Shown: in pieces, positions 35,601 to 43,438 of the stretch
Numbering within the stretch: the first letter of the stretch is position 1
How the letters are laid out: each line of letters begins with the position of its first letter
NCBI GenBank assembly: GCA_963849065.1
Contig: CAWKFM010000004.1
Location: 815,046 to 879,045, forward strand
Source: TOLSYN sp963849065
GTDB taxonomy: Bacteria; Acidobacteriota; Terriglobia; Terriglobales; Acidobacteriaceae
DNA length: 64,000 nt
Direction: 5' to 3'
The notes under the pieces: model-generated
The model's database searches: none
What the model was told of the DNA's origin: nothing
What the model saw: the letters and a program-made list of their open reading frames with translations, nothing else
Program-made: the position numbers and the translations under genes

Positions 35601-36260
35601 TCAAATAGCGTTGATGTCTGCGCTCTCCAGCACTCGCTTGTGTGCTCCTTCGCGAGCAACCTTAAGCATCGCTTTTCCCACCTGCTCCGTCGTCGTTACG
35701 TACTTCGGCAACCAGCGGACTCCCAGCGACAGCAGCGGCTTCAGCACCACGATGAAAGCCTGATACAGCTTAGTCTTCGAGCGTATTCCGTGTAGCGGTT
35801 GTATCGCCGCAGGCCGGAACATATACGCACCCTTGAAGGGCATCCGAAGCAGCGCGTTTTCCGTAGCGCCCTTCACGCGAGCCCACATCACCTGCCCTTT
35901 CTCGGTGCTGTCCGTCCCTGCTCCCGTGACGTACACAAAAGTCATCCCCGGATTTAGCCTGACCAAGGTCTCCGCCGCCGCCATGGTCATCCCGTAGGTG
36001 ACTCGGCGGTAGTCGGCCTCGTTCATTCCTGCTGATGAGACGCCAAGGCAGAAGAAACAGGCGTCATATCCGATCAGCTCTCTCTCAATCGCCGACAAAT
36101 CCAGCAGGTTCCCGTGCACGATCTCGCGTAATTTCCCGTTCTGTTGCCCGGTCGCCTTCCGGCCAACCGTCAGCACCTGCTCCACACCGGAATCCAGCAA
36201 GCATTCGCGTAATACGCCTCCGCCCACCATTCCCGTCGCGCCAAAGATGATTACCTTCAT
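35601..36260 (-). CDS. NAD(P)-binding atypical SDR (HTATIP2/semialdehyde-dehydrogenase-like)
   Basis: 219 residues, Rossmann fold. The nucleotide loop is FGATGMVGGGVL, acidic and basic residues follow in LTVGRKATGQQ, and CFFCLGVSSAGM and VYVTGAGTDSTEKG complete the extended-SDR pattern. The Tyr-x3-Lys of classical SDRs is not evident (WARVKGATENALLR is in its place). The ATG at 36260 follows GGGAGGG. The substrate is unknown. It sits just upstream of the SRAP gene on the same strand, more like a host metabolic gene carried along. Confidence 0.85.
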   Translation of the reverse strand: MKVIIFGATGMVGGGVLRECLLDSGVEQVLTVGRKATGQQNGKLREIVHGNLLDLSAIERELIGYDACFFCLGVSSAGMNEADYRRVTYGMTMAAAETLVRLNPGMTFVYVTGAGTDSTEKGQVMWARVKGATENALLRMPFKGAYMFRPAAIQPLHGIRSKTKLYQAFIVVLKPLLSLGVRWLPKYVTTTEQVGKAMLKVAREGAHKRVLESADINAI

Positions 36261-36445
36261 CTCACGCCCTCCCACGAGCAACGCTCAGAGCCGTACCAAA
36301 CATACTCCGTCGTCCTCCTTATGTTTAGGGAATCCCCGGCATCATGCTTGGGCGAGTATCGGCTGAAAGGCTTGAGGGAGCGCGGGATGGTGTTCAGACG
36401 CCCACCTTTCGCAAAGTGGGCATCGGCAAGGGCGCAGAACATTTC

Positions 36446-36829
36446 CTAAGCAGCCCGTTTCTGGATATCTTCCGTCTCCTCGGGCACAGAGATTTTTTTT
36501 CCCAGCGCAGAGGTCAGCGGGTAGGCTAGGTCGTATTCCGCGATCATCTCTTCTCTTTTTTGAGCAGATGTCATCGGCGGTGCCGAGGTCAGCGGAAAGG
36601 CCAAGTCGTATGCAGTGATCGTCTCTTCTGGGCTCAACGACACCGATGGAAACTTGAGAACTTTGTTCGGTTTGTGCGCGGAAAGCTTCCCCGGCGCAGA
36701 AGTTAGCGCGTAGATTGCGTCATATTCAGCGATCATCTCTTGTCTTTTGTGCTCAGAGATTGTCCCCGGCTGCGAAATCAGCGGGAAGGTCAAATCATAG
36801 TCAGCGATCATCTCTGCTCTATTGGACAT
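36446..36829 (-). CDS. Small protein of four repeats (xMIAxYDLxxPLTSAPG)
   Basis: 127 residues, almost wholly built from four copies of a 24- to 38-residue unit: EMIADYDLTFPLISQPG, EMIAEYDAIYALTSAPG, ETITAYDLAFPLTSAPP and EMIAEYDLAYPLTSALG. Basic linkers with HKR or QKR separate them. GGAGGGAGATAT lies directly before the ATG. No signal peptide, membrane segment or known domain is seen. It lies between the NAD-binding gene and a truncated SRAP copy, in the spot where the SRAP gene appears to have been interrupted. It could be a multivalent peptide-binding scaffold, which is speculation. Confidence 0.7.
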   Translation of the reverse strand: MSNRAEMIADYDLTFPLISQPGTISEHKRQEMIAEYDAIYALTSAPGKLSAHKPNKVLKFPSVSLSPEETITAYDLAFPLTSAPPMTSAQKREEMIAEYDLAYPLTSALGKKISVPEETEDIQKRAA

Positions 36830-36893
36830 ATATCTCCCTCCACATTGCTTGGAGCGAGTCCTGCTCAATTGAGTTGTCTCCAGATGCCAGCCC

Positions 36894-37040
36894 TCACACA
36901 ATCCGTTGCACCGGAGAAGCTGCTGCGCTGATGTTCTGCGCGGGAGCAATGTTGTAGCGCGGAATCCAGTCGTCCTCGGGCTCGATGTCGAAGCGTTCGG
37001 CGAGTTTTTCGACACGGGTTAGGCGGTAGCGTCCGCACAT
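36894..37040 (-). pseudogene. Truncated SRAP (yedK) copy
   Basis: 48 codons starting MCGRYRLTRVEKLAERFDIE and NIAPAQNI, nearly the same as the start of the intact SRAP at 34900-35574 in protein and DNA. It then diverges (SAAASPVQRIV) and stops. The rest of the domain, with its other catalytic groups, is missing. It is divergent from the Y-family polymerase gene. Confidence 0.85.
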
Positions 37041-37096
37041 GGGAGAATTCTATCATCTTCGCTATTTGTTCGCCGATTGGATTACAATCGACTGCT

Positions 37097-38374
37097 GTGC
37101 GACTCCTACCGGCATTTGCGGAAGGTTCGGCTCCCACCGTGGAGTGGCTCTTCCTCGACCTAAACTCCTACTTCGCCTCGGTGGAGCAGCAGGAGCGCCC
37201 GGAACTGCGGGGTCGCCCTATCGGCATCGTCCCGCTCATCACGGAGCACACCTGCTGCATTGCCGCCTCCTACGAAGCCAAGGCATACGGCGTGAAGACG
37301 GGCGTCAACGTAGTAGAGGCAAAGCAGTTATGCCCACACATTGAACTCGTCGAAGCCCGGCCTAAACTCTACGTCGAGTATCACCACCGCATCGTAGAGG
37401 CCGTCAACTCCTGTATCCCGGTCACCAGTGTGATGTCAGTGGATGAGATGGCGTGCAGGTTGATGGGGCGGGAACGTGCCCTTCCCAACGCGACGACTAT
37501 CGCGGTCGATATCAAGCAGTCGCTCCGCACCGTGGGATCAACGCTGCGGTGTTCGGTCGGGCTGGCTCCCAACCGCTACCTGTCCAAGATCGCCTCCGAC
37601 CTCTGCAAGCCGGATGGGCTGACGGTTTTTCTGCTCCGTGATCTGCCGCAAGCTCTCTACTGCCTGAAGCTGTCGGACCTGGTGGGCGTCGGCCACGCCA
37701 TGGAGAGGCGAATCCACGGCAGCGGGATCACGACGGTGGAGCAGTTGTGCCAGCTTTCGCCGGAGCAGATGCGGCGAATATGGAACAGCGTCCTCGGAGA
37801 GCGCCTCTGGCACTGGCTGCGCGGAGCCGACTTTCACGACCCGGAGTTTAAGAGGAAGAGCCTCGGCAAGCAGCATGTTCTTGCGCCGAAGTACCGGACA
37901 CGGGAACAGGCGTTTTGCGTGGCTCTCAAGCTGCTGCACATCTCCGCCGCAAACCTGCGGAAGCTGAACATGTGGGCGGGCGGGATTGGGGCGGTGGTGG
38001 AATTTCTGCGGAAGCGTCCGGCGCGGTTCGGCGGCGAAGGCGTGGATGTTCCAGCGTGGAAGGCTCACATGCGAATTCATGAGTGCCGGGACACCGTGAT
38101 CCTCCAGCGGCACCTGACCAAGTTGTGGGAAACGTGCCCGGCGCAGGAGCCATTGCAGGTCGGCGTCTGGCTCTTCAATCTCGTGCCGGATGAACTGCAC
38201 ACACTCTCGTTGTTCGAGGACGACGAAAAGCGATACCGCATCAGCACGGTGGTCGATGAGCTGAACCAGCGCTATGGGCAGAACGCCGTGTACTTCGGCG
38301 GGATTCACTCCGTGCTGGACTCTGCTCCAACGCGAATCTCGTTCACATCCATTCCCGACGTGGATGACTTCTGA
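37097..38374 (+). CDS. Y-family DNA polymerase (DinB/UmuC-like)
   Basis: 425 residues. The palm motif FLDLNSYFASVEQ holds the first catalytic Asp, and SVMSVDEM holds the Asp-Glu pair; both are intact. Between them is AASYEAKAYGVKTG. The thumb's helix-hairpin-helix region is LSDLVGVGHAMERRIHG. The little-finger region has diverged, and no C-terminal clamp-binding peptide is obvious. The start is a GTG at 37097; a later in-frame GTG is possible. It should perform translesion synthesis. The element also carries its own DnaN clamp 2.3 kb downstream. The promoter region is shared with a truncated SRAP. Confidence 0.9.
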   Translation: MRLLPAFAEGSAPTVEWLFLDLNSYFASVEQQERPELRGRPIGIVPLITEHTCCIAASYEAKAYGVKTGVNVVEAKQLCPHIELVEARPKLYVEYHHRIVEAVNSCIPVTSVMSVDEMACRLMGRERALPNATTIAVDIKQSLRTVGSTLRCSVGLAPNRYLSKIASDLCKPDGLTVFLLRDLPQALYCLKLSDLVGVGHAMERRIHGSGITTVEQLCQLSPEQMRRIWNSVLGERLWHWLRGADFHDPEFKRKSLGKQHVLAPKYRTREQAFCVALKLLHISAANLRKLNMWAGGIGAVVEFLRKRPARFGGEGVDVPAWKAHMRIHECRDTVILQRHLTKLWETCPAQEPLQVGVWLFNLVPDELHTLSLFEDDEKRYRISTVVDELNQRYGQNAVYFGGIHSVLDSAPTRISFTSIPDVDDF

Positions 38375-38474
38375 TTCCTGACGGACAAGCTTCCACGTGT
38401 GATAGCGGCCACACGGCGGCGGGTAGCCATAGCCCTGGCAACCCGCCCGCAACCTGTTGGCGCTCGCTATGTGG

Positions 38475-38867
38475 TTAGGCCATCCACGCCCAGGAATGAA
38501 AGCCGGAGACCTTCTTAAAGGATTGGTCCATGGGCGGATAATCCCAGGGGTTTGTGAACACTCCATATCCGAGGATCCACTCGTCGGACGGAGTCGCGCA
38601 TCGCGCCAGGCGATCAGCCTCGGACCCCGTCCACAACAATGCGGCCGATGCCGGGACGATGATCCCGTCTTCCGCAAACGCCTTGATGAGGCGATCACGG
38701 ACCTCGAGCACCTCGGGCGCGCTCTCCAACTCGCCGGGATCCTTCGCGCTTTCTTCCTCGAGGGCCTTGTCTATGACGACTTTCAACTCGCCATAGATGG
38801 CCGCAACTTGTGGGAATTCCGGCAGCAGCAACCCAAAGGCGCCGCCGATACCCGCACTTGATGACAT
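38475..38867 (-). CDS. Hypothetical protein
   Basis: 130 residues, soluble, with an acidic helical middle (YGELKVVIDKALEEESAKD) and a Trp-rich end (FTNPWDYPPM). GGAG precedes the ATG at 38867, which overlaps the stop of a short upstream frame (TGATG), a pattern of translational coupling. No family is recognised. It is convergent with the polymerase gene. Confidence 0.6.
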   Translation of the reverse strand: MSSSAGIGGAFGLLLPEFPQVAAIYGELKVVIDKALEEESAKDPGELESAPEVLEVRDRLIKAFAEDGIIVPASAALLWTGSEADRLARCATPSDEWILGYGVFTNPWDYPPMDQSFKKVSGFHSWAWMA

Positions 38868-38980
38868 CAGCAATTCTCCTTGTCGTCCGTGAACTTCAGT
38901 TTGTCGTACAGGTCGGCCACTTCCTTACCCAGCCGACCGGTCGCCGGCTGCCAGGTAGTTTCGACCGTTCGGACAGGGTT
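38867..38980 (-). pseudogene. C-terminal fragment of a small coding frame
   Basis: The frame reads VETTWQPATGRLGKEVADLY, then DKLKFTDDKENC and TGA, which looks like real protein. It is open only to an in-frame TGA at 38981 and has no proper start. Its stop overlaps the next ATG. It is probably the 3' end of a decayed gene, or starts at an internal GTG. Confidence 0.4.
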
Positions 38981-39098
38981 TCAGCGAGCAGTGTCCGTTT
39001 TCGGAGTTCTTCGCGGCACCTCGCGCATAGAGAGTCTATCGCACTTGTTAGATAAGTCCGATTTGTAGTTATTAAACAACAGGCGATCATTCGCTTGG

Positions 39099-39332
39099 AT
39101 GGCCAAGCCAAAGCCTAACAACGCAGACGTCCTCGTGGGTCTTGGAGAGCGTATTCGGAAGCTCCGGAAGAAGCGCGGCTGGACACAGGAAATCATGGCT
39201 GAGAAGATCGGCATGGATCGTAGCTTTATTGCGGATCTGGAGCGCGGCAAACGCAATATTACGATCTTGAACCTGGTTGTGCTTGCTCAGGGTTTTGACA
39301 CTACGCTGTCGCAATTGCTTTCGCGCCTGTAA
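39099..39332 (+). CDS. XRE-family HTH transcriptional regulator
   Basis: 77 residues, one Cro/CI-type helix-turn-helix: LGERIRKLRKKRGWTQEIMA, then EKIGMDRSFIADLERGKRNI and VLAQGFDTTLSQLL. No other domain is present. An AT-rich stretch (39040-39085) with TTGTTA and a TAGTTATTAAAC-like region is a likely promoter. It is the only plus-strand gene among minus-strand element genes here, divergent from 38475-38867. It may control the element's modules or itself. Confidence 0.9.
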   Translation: MAKPKPNNADVLVGLGERIRKLRKKRGWTQEIMAEKIGMDRSFIADLERGKRNITILNLVVLAQGFDTTLSQLLSRL

Positions 39333-39352
39333 AACACGGGCTGGAAGCTCCC

Positions 39353-40162
39353 CTAAATCACCTCTGGTTGCCGGATCTCACTGATGCTATCCAGCGTGTA
39401 AACATCGTTCCATTCTCTGCCGCAATCCGTGCAACTCATCGGCTGCCAGGCTGTGCCTGCTTGCACGTCGAACTGCCGCCCTTCGATATTGCTGCTCTCA
39501 CAGAATGGGCAGGCAACACCGCGGCGTTGGATGTAGGGCTTCACCTTGTCCTGCCAGCAGCGGCGGCAAACCGTGCCCTGCTGCTGATGCGTGTTGTCGC
39601 ACTCGCAGGCCTCAGGAATCTCCTCGGGGTGTTTGCGCGCGTCCAACAGGTCATCGGCGATGTGGCGAAGCAACTCATAGCAGGCGTCCGGCATGATCTC
39701 CGGACGCTCGTCTTCTCCAAACTCGTTCACCAGGAGATCGTCAATCTGGTCGAGGATGGCGGAATCAGTGGTGGATACGGGGTTGCTCGAATCGAGATTG
39801 ATGCTCACGATGCGCGCCTTCGGGCCCAGATTAATGCGCTCGCAGAGAGCATCAATCTGCTCCACTGTCAGAGGCTTCGTGCCATCCTCAAAATGGTCAA
39901 AGCTCGGCAGGTCCTTAGCCACATTCTTGCTGGAGCGATCGCTCAAGCCAAGGTTCGTCAAGGTCAATTGCCAATTGCGCAGAGCCGCCAGCACGGTAGC
40001 GCACTCGCGGTGATTGAGCCCGCCGGCCAACTTCAATTCGGTTGCGTGTTTCAAGATTGAACCTCGGCTTACATCGTGAATAGGAGTGCTGTGCTCGGCG
40101 CCGGTCCAGCTGAGCGTCCGTCGCGTATGCCCGGAGTAAAGAGCCTGCATGTTGCGGTTCAT
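39353..40162 (-). CDS. Hypothetical protein with C-terminal zinc-binding cysteines
   Basis: About 269 residues. The N-terminal two thirds are unrecognised (KLAGGLNHRECATVLAALRN; CYELLRHIADDLLDARKHPE). The last 80 residues contain CECDNTH, CRRCW, CPFC and CTDCGREWNDVY, a treble-clef or zinc-ribbon arrangement. The start is unsure: the ATGs at 40162 and 40150 both lack a ribosome site. It follows the DUF6573-like gene by 34 bp on the same strand. DNA or RNA binding is a guess from the ribbon. Confidence 0.6.
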   Translation of the reverse strand: MNRNMQALYSGHTRRTLSWTGAEHSTPIHDVSRGSILKHATELKLAGGLNHRECATVLAALRNWQLTLTNLGLSDRSSKNVAKDLPSFDHFEDGTKPLTVEQIDALCERINLGPKARIVSINLDSSNPVSTTDSAILDQIDDLLVNEFGEDERPEIMPDACYELLRHIADDLLDARKHPEEIPEACECDNTHQQQGTVCRRCWQDKVKPYIQRRGVACPFCESSNIEGRQFDVQAGTAWQPMSCTDCGREWNDVYTLDSISEIRQPEVI

Positions 40163-40196
40163 CGTTTTAGAGGAAAAGATGCAGGGCAGGTCACGT

Positions 40197-40637
40197 CTAG
40201 TCCTCATCGGAGAGCATAATGGTGATGACCGGTTCGCCATTGTCGCCCGGCCCACAGAGTGCTTTCAGAATCACCGTCTCCCGCTTCGTCCGGTTGATCC
40301 GCTTACCGCCCACACACACCCAATTGATCACCGTCACAGGAAAGCGGATCTCCGAACCTCCGCGCTTGGCCGCCCACTTGAACATTGAGAGCACGTCCCA
40401 CAACCTGCCGGAGATGTCCTGGCACGGCGGCAGCGGCGTATCCAACTCCGAAACTGTCTTAGCAAACGCCGCGATGGTCATGGCGACCGGGAATTTGATC
40501 CCAGCCTCGGCGCAGATGTTGAGGCCGGGTCGGAAGGTGAAGGATGGATCATTGAGGCTGACGAGGACGCCATCCTCGATTGCCTGCGCGCGGCTGTAGG
40601 AGGACAATACTTCTCCAAAAACTTCTTCCATGCTCAT
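40197..40637 (-). CDS. DUF6573-like protein
   Basis: About 146 residues. VLSSYSRAQAIEDGVLVSLN, then AEAGIKFPVAMTIAAFA, match the pattern I remember for DUF6573, small proteins of plasmids and integrative elements. GAGAGG lies before the ATG at 40637; an ATG at 40655 would add six residues. It sits 58 bp downstream of dnaN, probably in the same transcript. The function is unknown. Confidence 0.7.
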   Translation of the reverse strand: MSMEEVFGEVLSSYSRAQAIEDGVLVSLNDPSFTFRPGLNICAEAGIKFPVAMTIAAFAKTVSELDTPLPPCQDISGRLWDVLSMFKWAAKRGGSEIRFPVTVINWVCVGGKRINRTKRETVILKALCGPGDNGEPVITIMLSDED

Positions 40638-40695
40638 CTCAAATTCCTCTCGCATGGGCGCTGTGTTCAGCGCGCCCATGCGTGTGGTTGTTCGG

Positions 40696-41808
40696 TCATC
40701 GGCAAGGCATCACGATCTGACGGTTCATGGTCAAATCCATACCGGTGACCGGCTGAAATTCAGCAGCCGAGTTCTTGTCCTTCAGGATGAGCCTGACGCG
40801 GTCGCTTTCGGGAACCGACCGAAGAATGTCGCGGATGAAGTTCGCGTTGAAAGCGGTCGTGATCGGTTCCGCCACGTACTCAACGTCCAGCGTCTCCTCC
40901 GTCTCGCCGTTCTCGCTGTTATGAGCCGACAGAACCAGGGAGTTCGCTTCGAAGTGCATTTTTACGCTCATCACGCGCTCGTCGGCAAACTGGGCAACGC
41001 GCTGCAGAGAGTTGCGGAGCGCATTAGTGTCAATCACGACCGAGATGGTCTGATCCTTCGGAAGCACGGCCGCATAGTTGGGAAACTGCCCGGTCATCTT
41101 CCGCGCGGTCAGAGTTTTGTTTGCAACCCTGAAAAACAGACTGTTGTCGTCGTGAGCGAACGTCACCATGCCATCCTCGTACGGCGTGAGCAGGGCCATG
41201 AGCGTGCCGAGCGCCTTCTTAGGAATCAGCAGCTTTGTGGCGCCGGTGATCCCTGGCAGCGGCTTGTCGATCTTCAGGTAGCCAAGCCGGTGCCCATCCG
41301 TGGCAACCATCACGACACCTTCGGAGCTGATTTCAAACTGCGTCCCGCCCAATGTGTAGCGGCTCTCCTGGTCTGACACCGCAAAGATGGTCTTCTGAAT
41401 GAGCGCGCTGAATATGGGAACTGGCACATCGATCCCGGCCGCCGGAAACGCGGGCAGGACCGGGAAGTTTGACGCTGCCATGCCGATCATCTTCGTCTTA
41501 CTGCGGCCGGCCTTGATGTTCACCCAATTGTTTTCGGCCAGAGAGAAGAACACGTCGCCTTCGGGGAGCAGCTTGATATAGTCGTAAAGCTTCCTCGCCG
41601 GAAGGGTGATCGTCCCGTCTTTGGCGATGGCGGCCGGGCAGGTGGTCCTCAGACTGCAGTCCAGGTCGGTCGCAGCAATGTGCAGCGATCCATTGTCAGT
41701 CTTGAGCAGGACATTGGTAAGAATGGGAATGGTGGTCTTGCGCTCAGTCGCGGACTGAACGGCGGAGAGTTCACGAAAGAGATCCGACTTTTTGACGACA
41801 AATTCCAT
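40696..41808 (-). CDS. dnaN: DNA polymerase III beta subunit (sliding clamp) carried by the element
   Basis: 370 residues, the normal clamp length, with three tandem clamp folds. Recognisable are TIPILTNVLLKTDNGSLHI, YTLGGTQFEI, VATDGHRLGYLKI, MTGQFPNYAAVLP and the C-terminal MDLTMNRQIVMPCR, which matches the canonical YVVMPMR end. A normal host dnaN would be next to dnaA or gyrB, so this is an extra copy. AGGAG precedes the ATG. It lies among small element genes and could support element replication or the Y-family polymerase 2.3 kb away. Confidence 0.93.
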   Translation of the reverse strand: MEFVVKKSDLFRELSAVQSATERKTTIPILTNVLLKTDNGSLHIAATDLDCSLRTTCPAAIAKDGTITLPARKLYDYIKLLPEGDVFFSLAENNWVNIKAGRSKTKMIGMAASNFPVLPAFPAAGIDVPVPIFSALIQKTIFAVSDQESRYTLGGTQFEISSEGVVMVATDGHRLGYLKIDKPLPGITGATKLLIPKKALGTLMALLTPYEDGMVTFAHDDNSLFFRVANKTLTARKMTGQFPNYAAVLPKDQTISVVIDTNALRNSLQRVAQFADERVMSVKMHFEANSLVLSAHNSENGETEETLDVEYVAEPITTAFNANFIRDILRSVPESDRVRLILKDKNSAAEFQPVTGMDLTMNRQIVMPCR

Positions 41809-41865
41809 TGGGAATGCTCCTGGGTGTGAAAGTGGGGGAGGGGCCGTACGGTGTCTGGGCGATGT

Positions 41866-42366
41866 TTACGCAATAAGCGGAAGCTGCTCGGCGGGTTCTT
41901 CGCGTTCCGCTGGTGTCGCCGGATTAGGCATTGGGATGACGGTGCCCTGGCGGTACTTGTTTTCGAGCGCGTCCAGCAAGGCCAGTTCGCGCTGCCGAGT
42001 AGAACTCGCCGCCGCCTCGTTGACCTTTGCCACAAGGTTGAGCCTGACGGCTTCACGCTGGATCGCCCGTTCCACATCGGAAAAGGTGTACCCGGCATCA
42101 CCGTGGCACGGCCATTGCATTAAGTGGTTCACAAAGGACGCAATGCTCTCGGGGCTGTCGAACCATGTTTCAGTGAAGCCCTGACGATCAAAGTGAGCTA
42201 CATGCCCGTAACACATGGACAGCTGCGCGTAGAGCTTTTCGGTGAACCGTCCGGCCAGAAAGCCGGTCAGCATGAAATGTAGGAAGTTGTTGCCAAATGC
42301 AGCCTTTTCGTCAGCGGTACTCCACTTGGTAGGCAGGAACTCGGAAGCGGTGAAAAACGTATGCAT
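41866..42366 (-). CDS. Hypothetical protein
   Basis: 166 residues, soluble. FFTASEFLPTKWSTADEKAA, then ETWFDSPESIASFVNHLMQW, and a helical charged C-terminal half. It ends EEPAEQLPLIA. GAGGTA lies six bases before the ATG at 42366. No family is recognised; its position before dnaN on the same strand marks it as part of the element backbone. Confidence 0.65.
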   Translation of the reverse strand: MHTFFTASEFLPTKWSTADEKAAFGNNFLHFMLTGFLAGRFTEKLYAQLSMCYGHVAHFDRQGFTETWFDSPESIASFVNHLMQWPCHGDAGYTFSDVERAIQREAVRLNLVAKVNEAAASSTRQRELALLDALENKYRQGTVIPMPNPATPAEREEPAEQLPLIA

Positions 42367-42527
42367 GGAAGATACCTCGATTGGGTAGAACGCGGAACCA
42401 GTGGAGGGGGCAGGGGCAAGTCCAGTCAGTGGCTCCTGGGCCAATGAAGTCCACTAGGCTGCGTAAATGAACTTCTTGAGCGGCTCAATTGCCGTGGACA
42501 GATGCACGAATTCGGAGCCTCTGGCCA

Positions 42528-42899
42528 TTACGAAGGCTCCGTGACGCCTGCTTGTGGAGCATCCAAATCGTTATTGTGTCCTCCGGCTTGCGACTCATCT
42601 GCGTCATCGAGCGCCGCCAGCACTCGTTCGAGGTTCCCAATAGCCGCGGCGACGGCAGCGCGGGCAACTACAAGTTGATCACCGGTGCTTGCCGCTTCAT
42701 TGTGGATATCGCCAAACTCGCGGATGATGAATGTCACCAGCGTGTCGCCGGTGTCCGCATCCTCGCGCAGGCGGCCGTTGTCGTCGATGAAGTGATCCCA
42801 GCTCCGGACGGAGCCTTCATAGCCTTTGGCCGCAAAGCGGATGATCTGGCGCAGCGTGAGGCCGCGCGAAGGTGAGGGTGAGACGAGATTAATAGCCAT
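42528..42899 (-). CDS. Hypothetical protein
   Basis: 123 residues. The central part SVRSWDHFIDDNGRLREDAD, then GDTLVTFIIREFGDIHNEAA, is compact; the C-terminal 40 residues are Asp/Ala-rich. GAGG precedes the ATG at 42899 at a long spacing. The open frame upstream is a decayed recombinase and not part of this gene. No family is recognised. Confidence 0.6.
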   Translation of the reverse strand: MAINLVSPSPSRGLTLRQIIRFAAKGYEGSVRSWDHFIDDNGRLREDADTGDTLVTFIIREFGDIHNEAASTGDQLVVARAAVAAAIGNLERVLAALDDADESQAGGHNNDLDAPQAGVTEPS

Positions 42900-42939
42900 G
42901 GTGTAAAAGCCTCTTGTGAAATTAGGCGGCGGTAGGAAG

Positions 42940-43317
42940 ACCCAATCCCCGCCAGTATGGGTGAAGTGCGAGTGAGTCTTGCCTTTCTTCTGCGGGTGCC
43001 TGGGATCGCGGATGATGTGCGCGGGATTGACTAGATTCACCTCGCCGATGACCATCCAGGCGAAGAGCACTGCGCAGCGCGGCCAGTCGTTGCTTGACGG
43101 TGGGCCGGGAACTGGTCTGCGGCTGGCGCTCGACAAAGGCAGTGACGTGTGCCGGACCCAACTGGGCGAAGAAGGCAGAGAACTGGCGCACCGCCTTGAA
43201 GTAGGCGCGGCGGGTATCGTGGTTGCGGACGGGTCCGAAAGGCCGCGGGAAGAAACCGCCAAGATCATCCCTTTTGAGACAGCCAAACTCAAGCAAATAT
43301 GGTAGACACTGGTCCAA
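42940..43317 (-). pseudogene. Frameshifted N-terminal fragment of a tyrosine recombinase
   Basis: One frame reads NHDTRRAYFKAVRQFSAFFA, then QPQTSSRPTVKQRLAALR, a core-binding SAM-like domain. After a shift near 43070 another frame continues LFAWMVIGEVNLVNPAHIIR, then DPRHPQKKGKTH, which is the familiar end of that domain in plasmid integrases. The catalytic domain is absent. Its first codons overlap the outer part of the inverted repeat at 43303, so the repeat-bounded cassette abuts or cut this gene. Confidence 0.7.
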
Positions 43318-43438
43318 AAGGCTAGCCGGAACACCTGCTGTAAGCTATTGAACCCAAAACGTCAGATCAGCGGACTTTGCCCTGTCTCAAAAGGTGTGGG
43401 CTTAGATACCATCAAGTAACTCTTTCCTGATCTGCTAC
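43303..43438. repeat. Left long inverted repeat of the 3.9-kb cassette
   Basis: About 135 bp matching the reverse complement of 47112-47250. Shared blocks, from outside inward: AGACACTG, AAAAGGCT, GTAAGCTATTGA, GGACTTTGCCCTGTCTCAAA, TGTGGGCTTAGATACCAT, AAGTAACTCTT and TCTGCTAC. The inner 70 bp are about 90% alike; the outer half is weaker. The motif CTGTCTCAAAAG occurs at 43383, and a degraded version about 70 bp outward. Confidence 0.85.
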
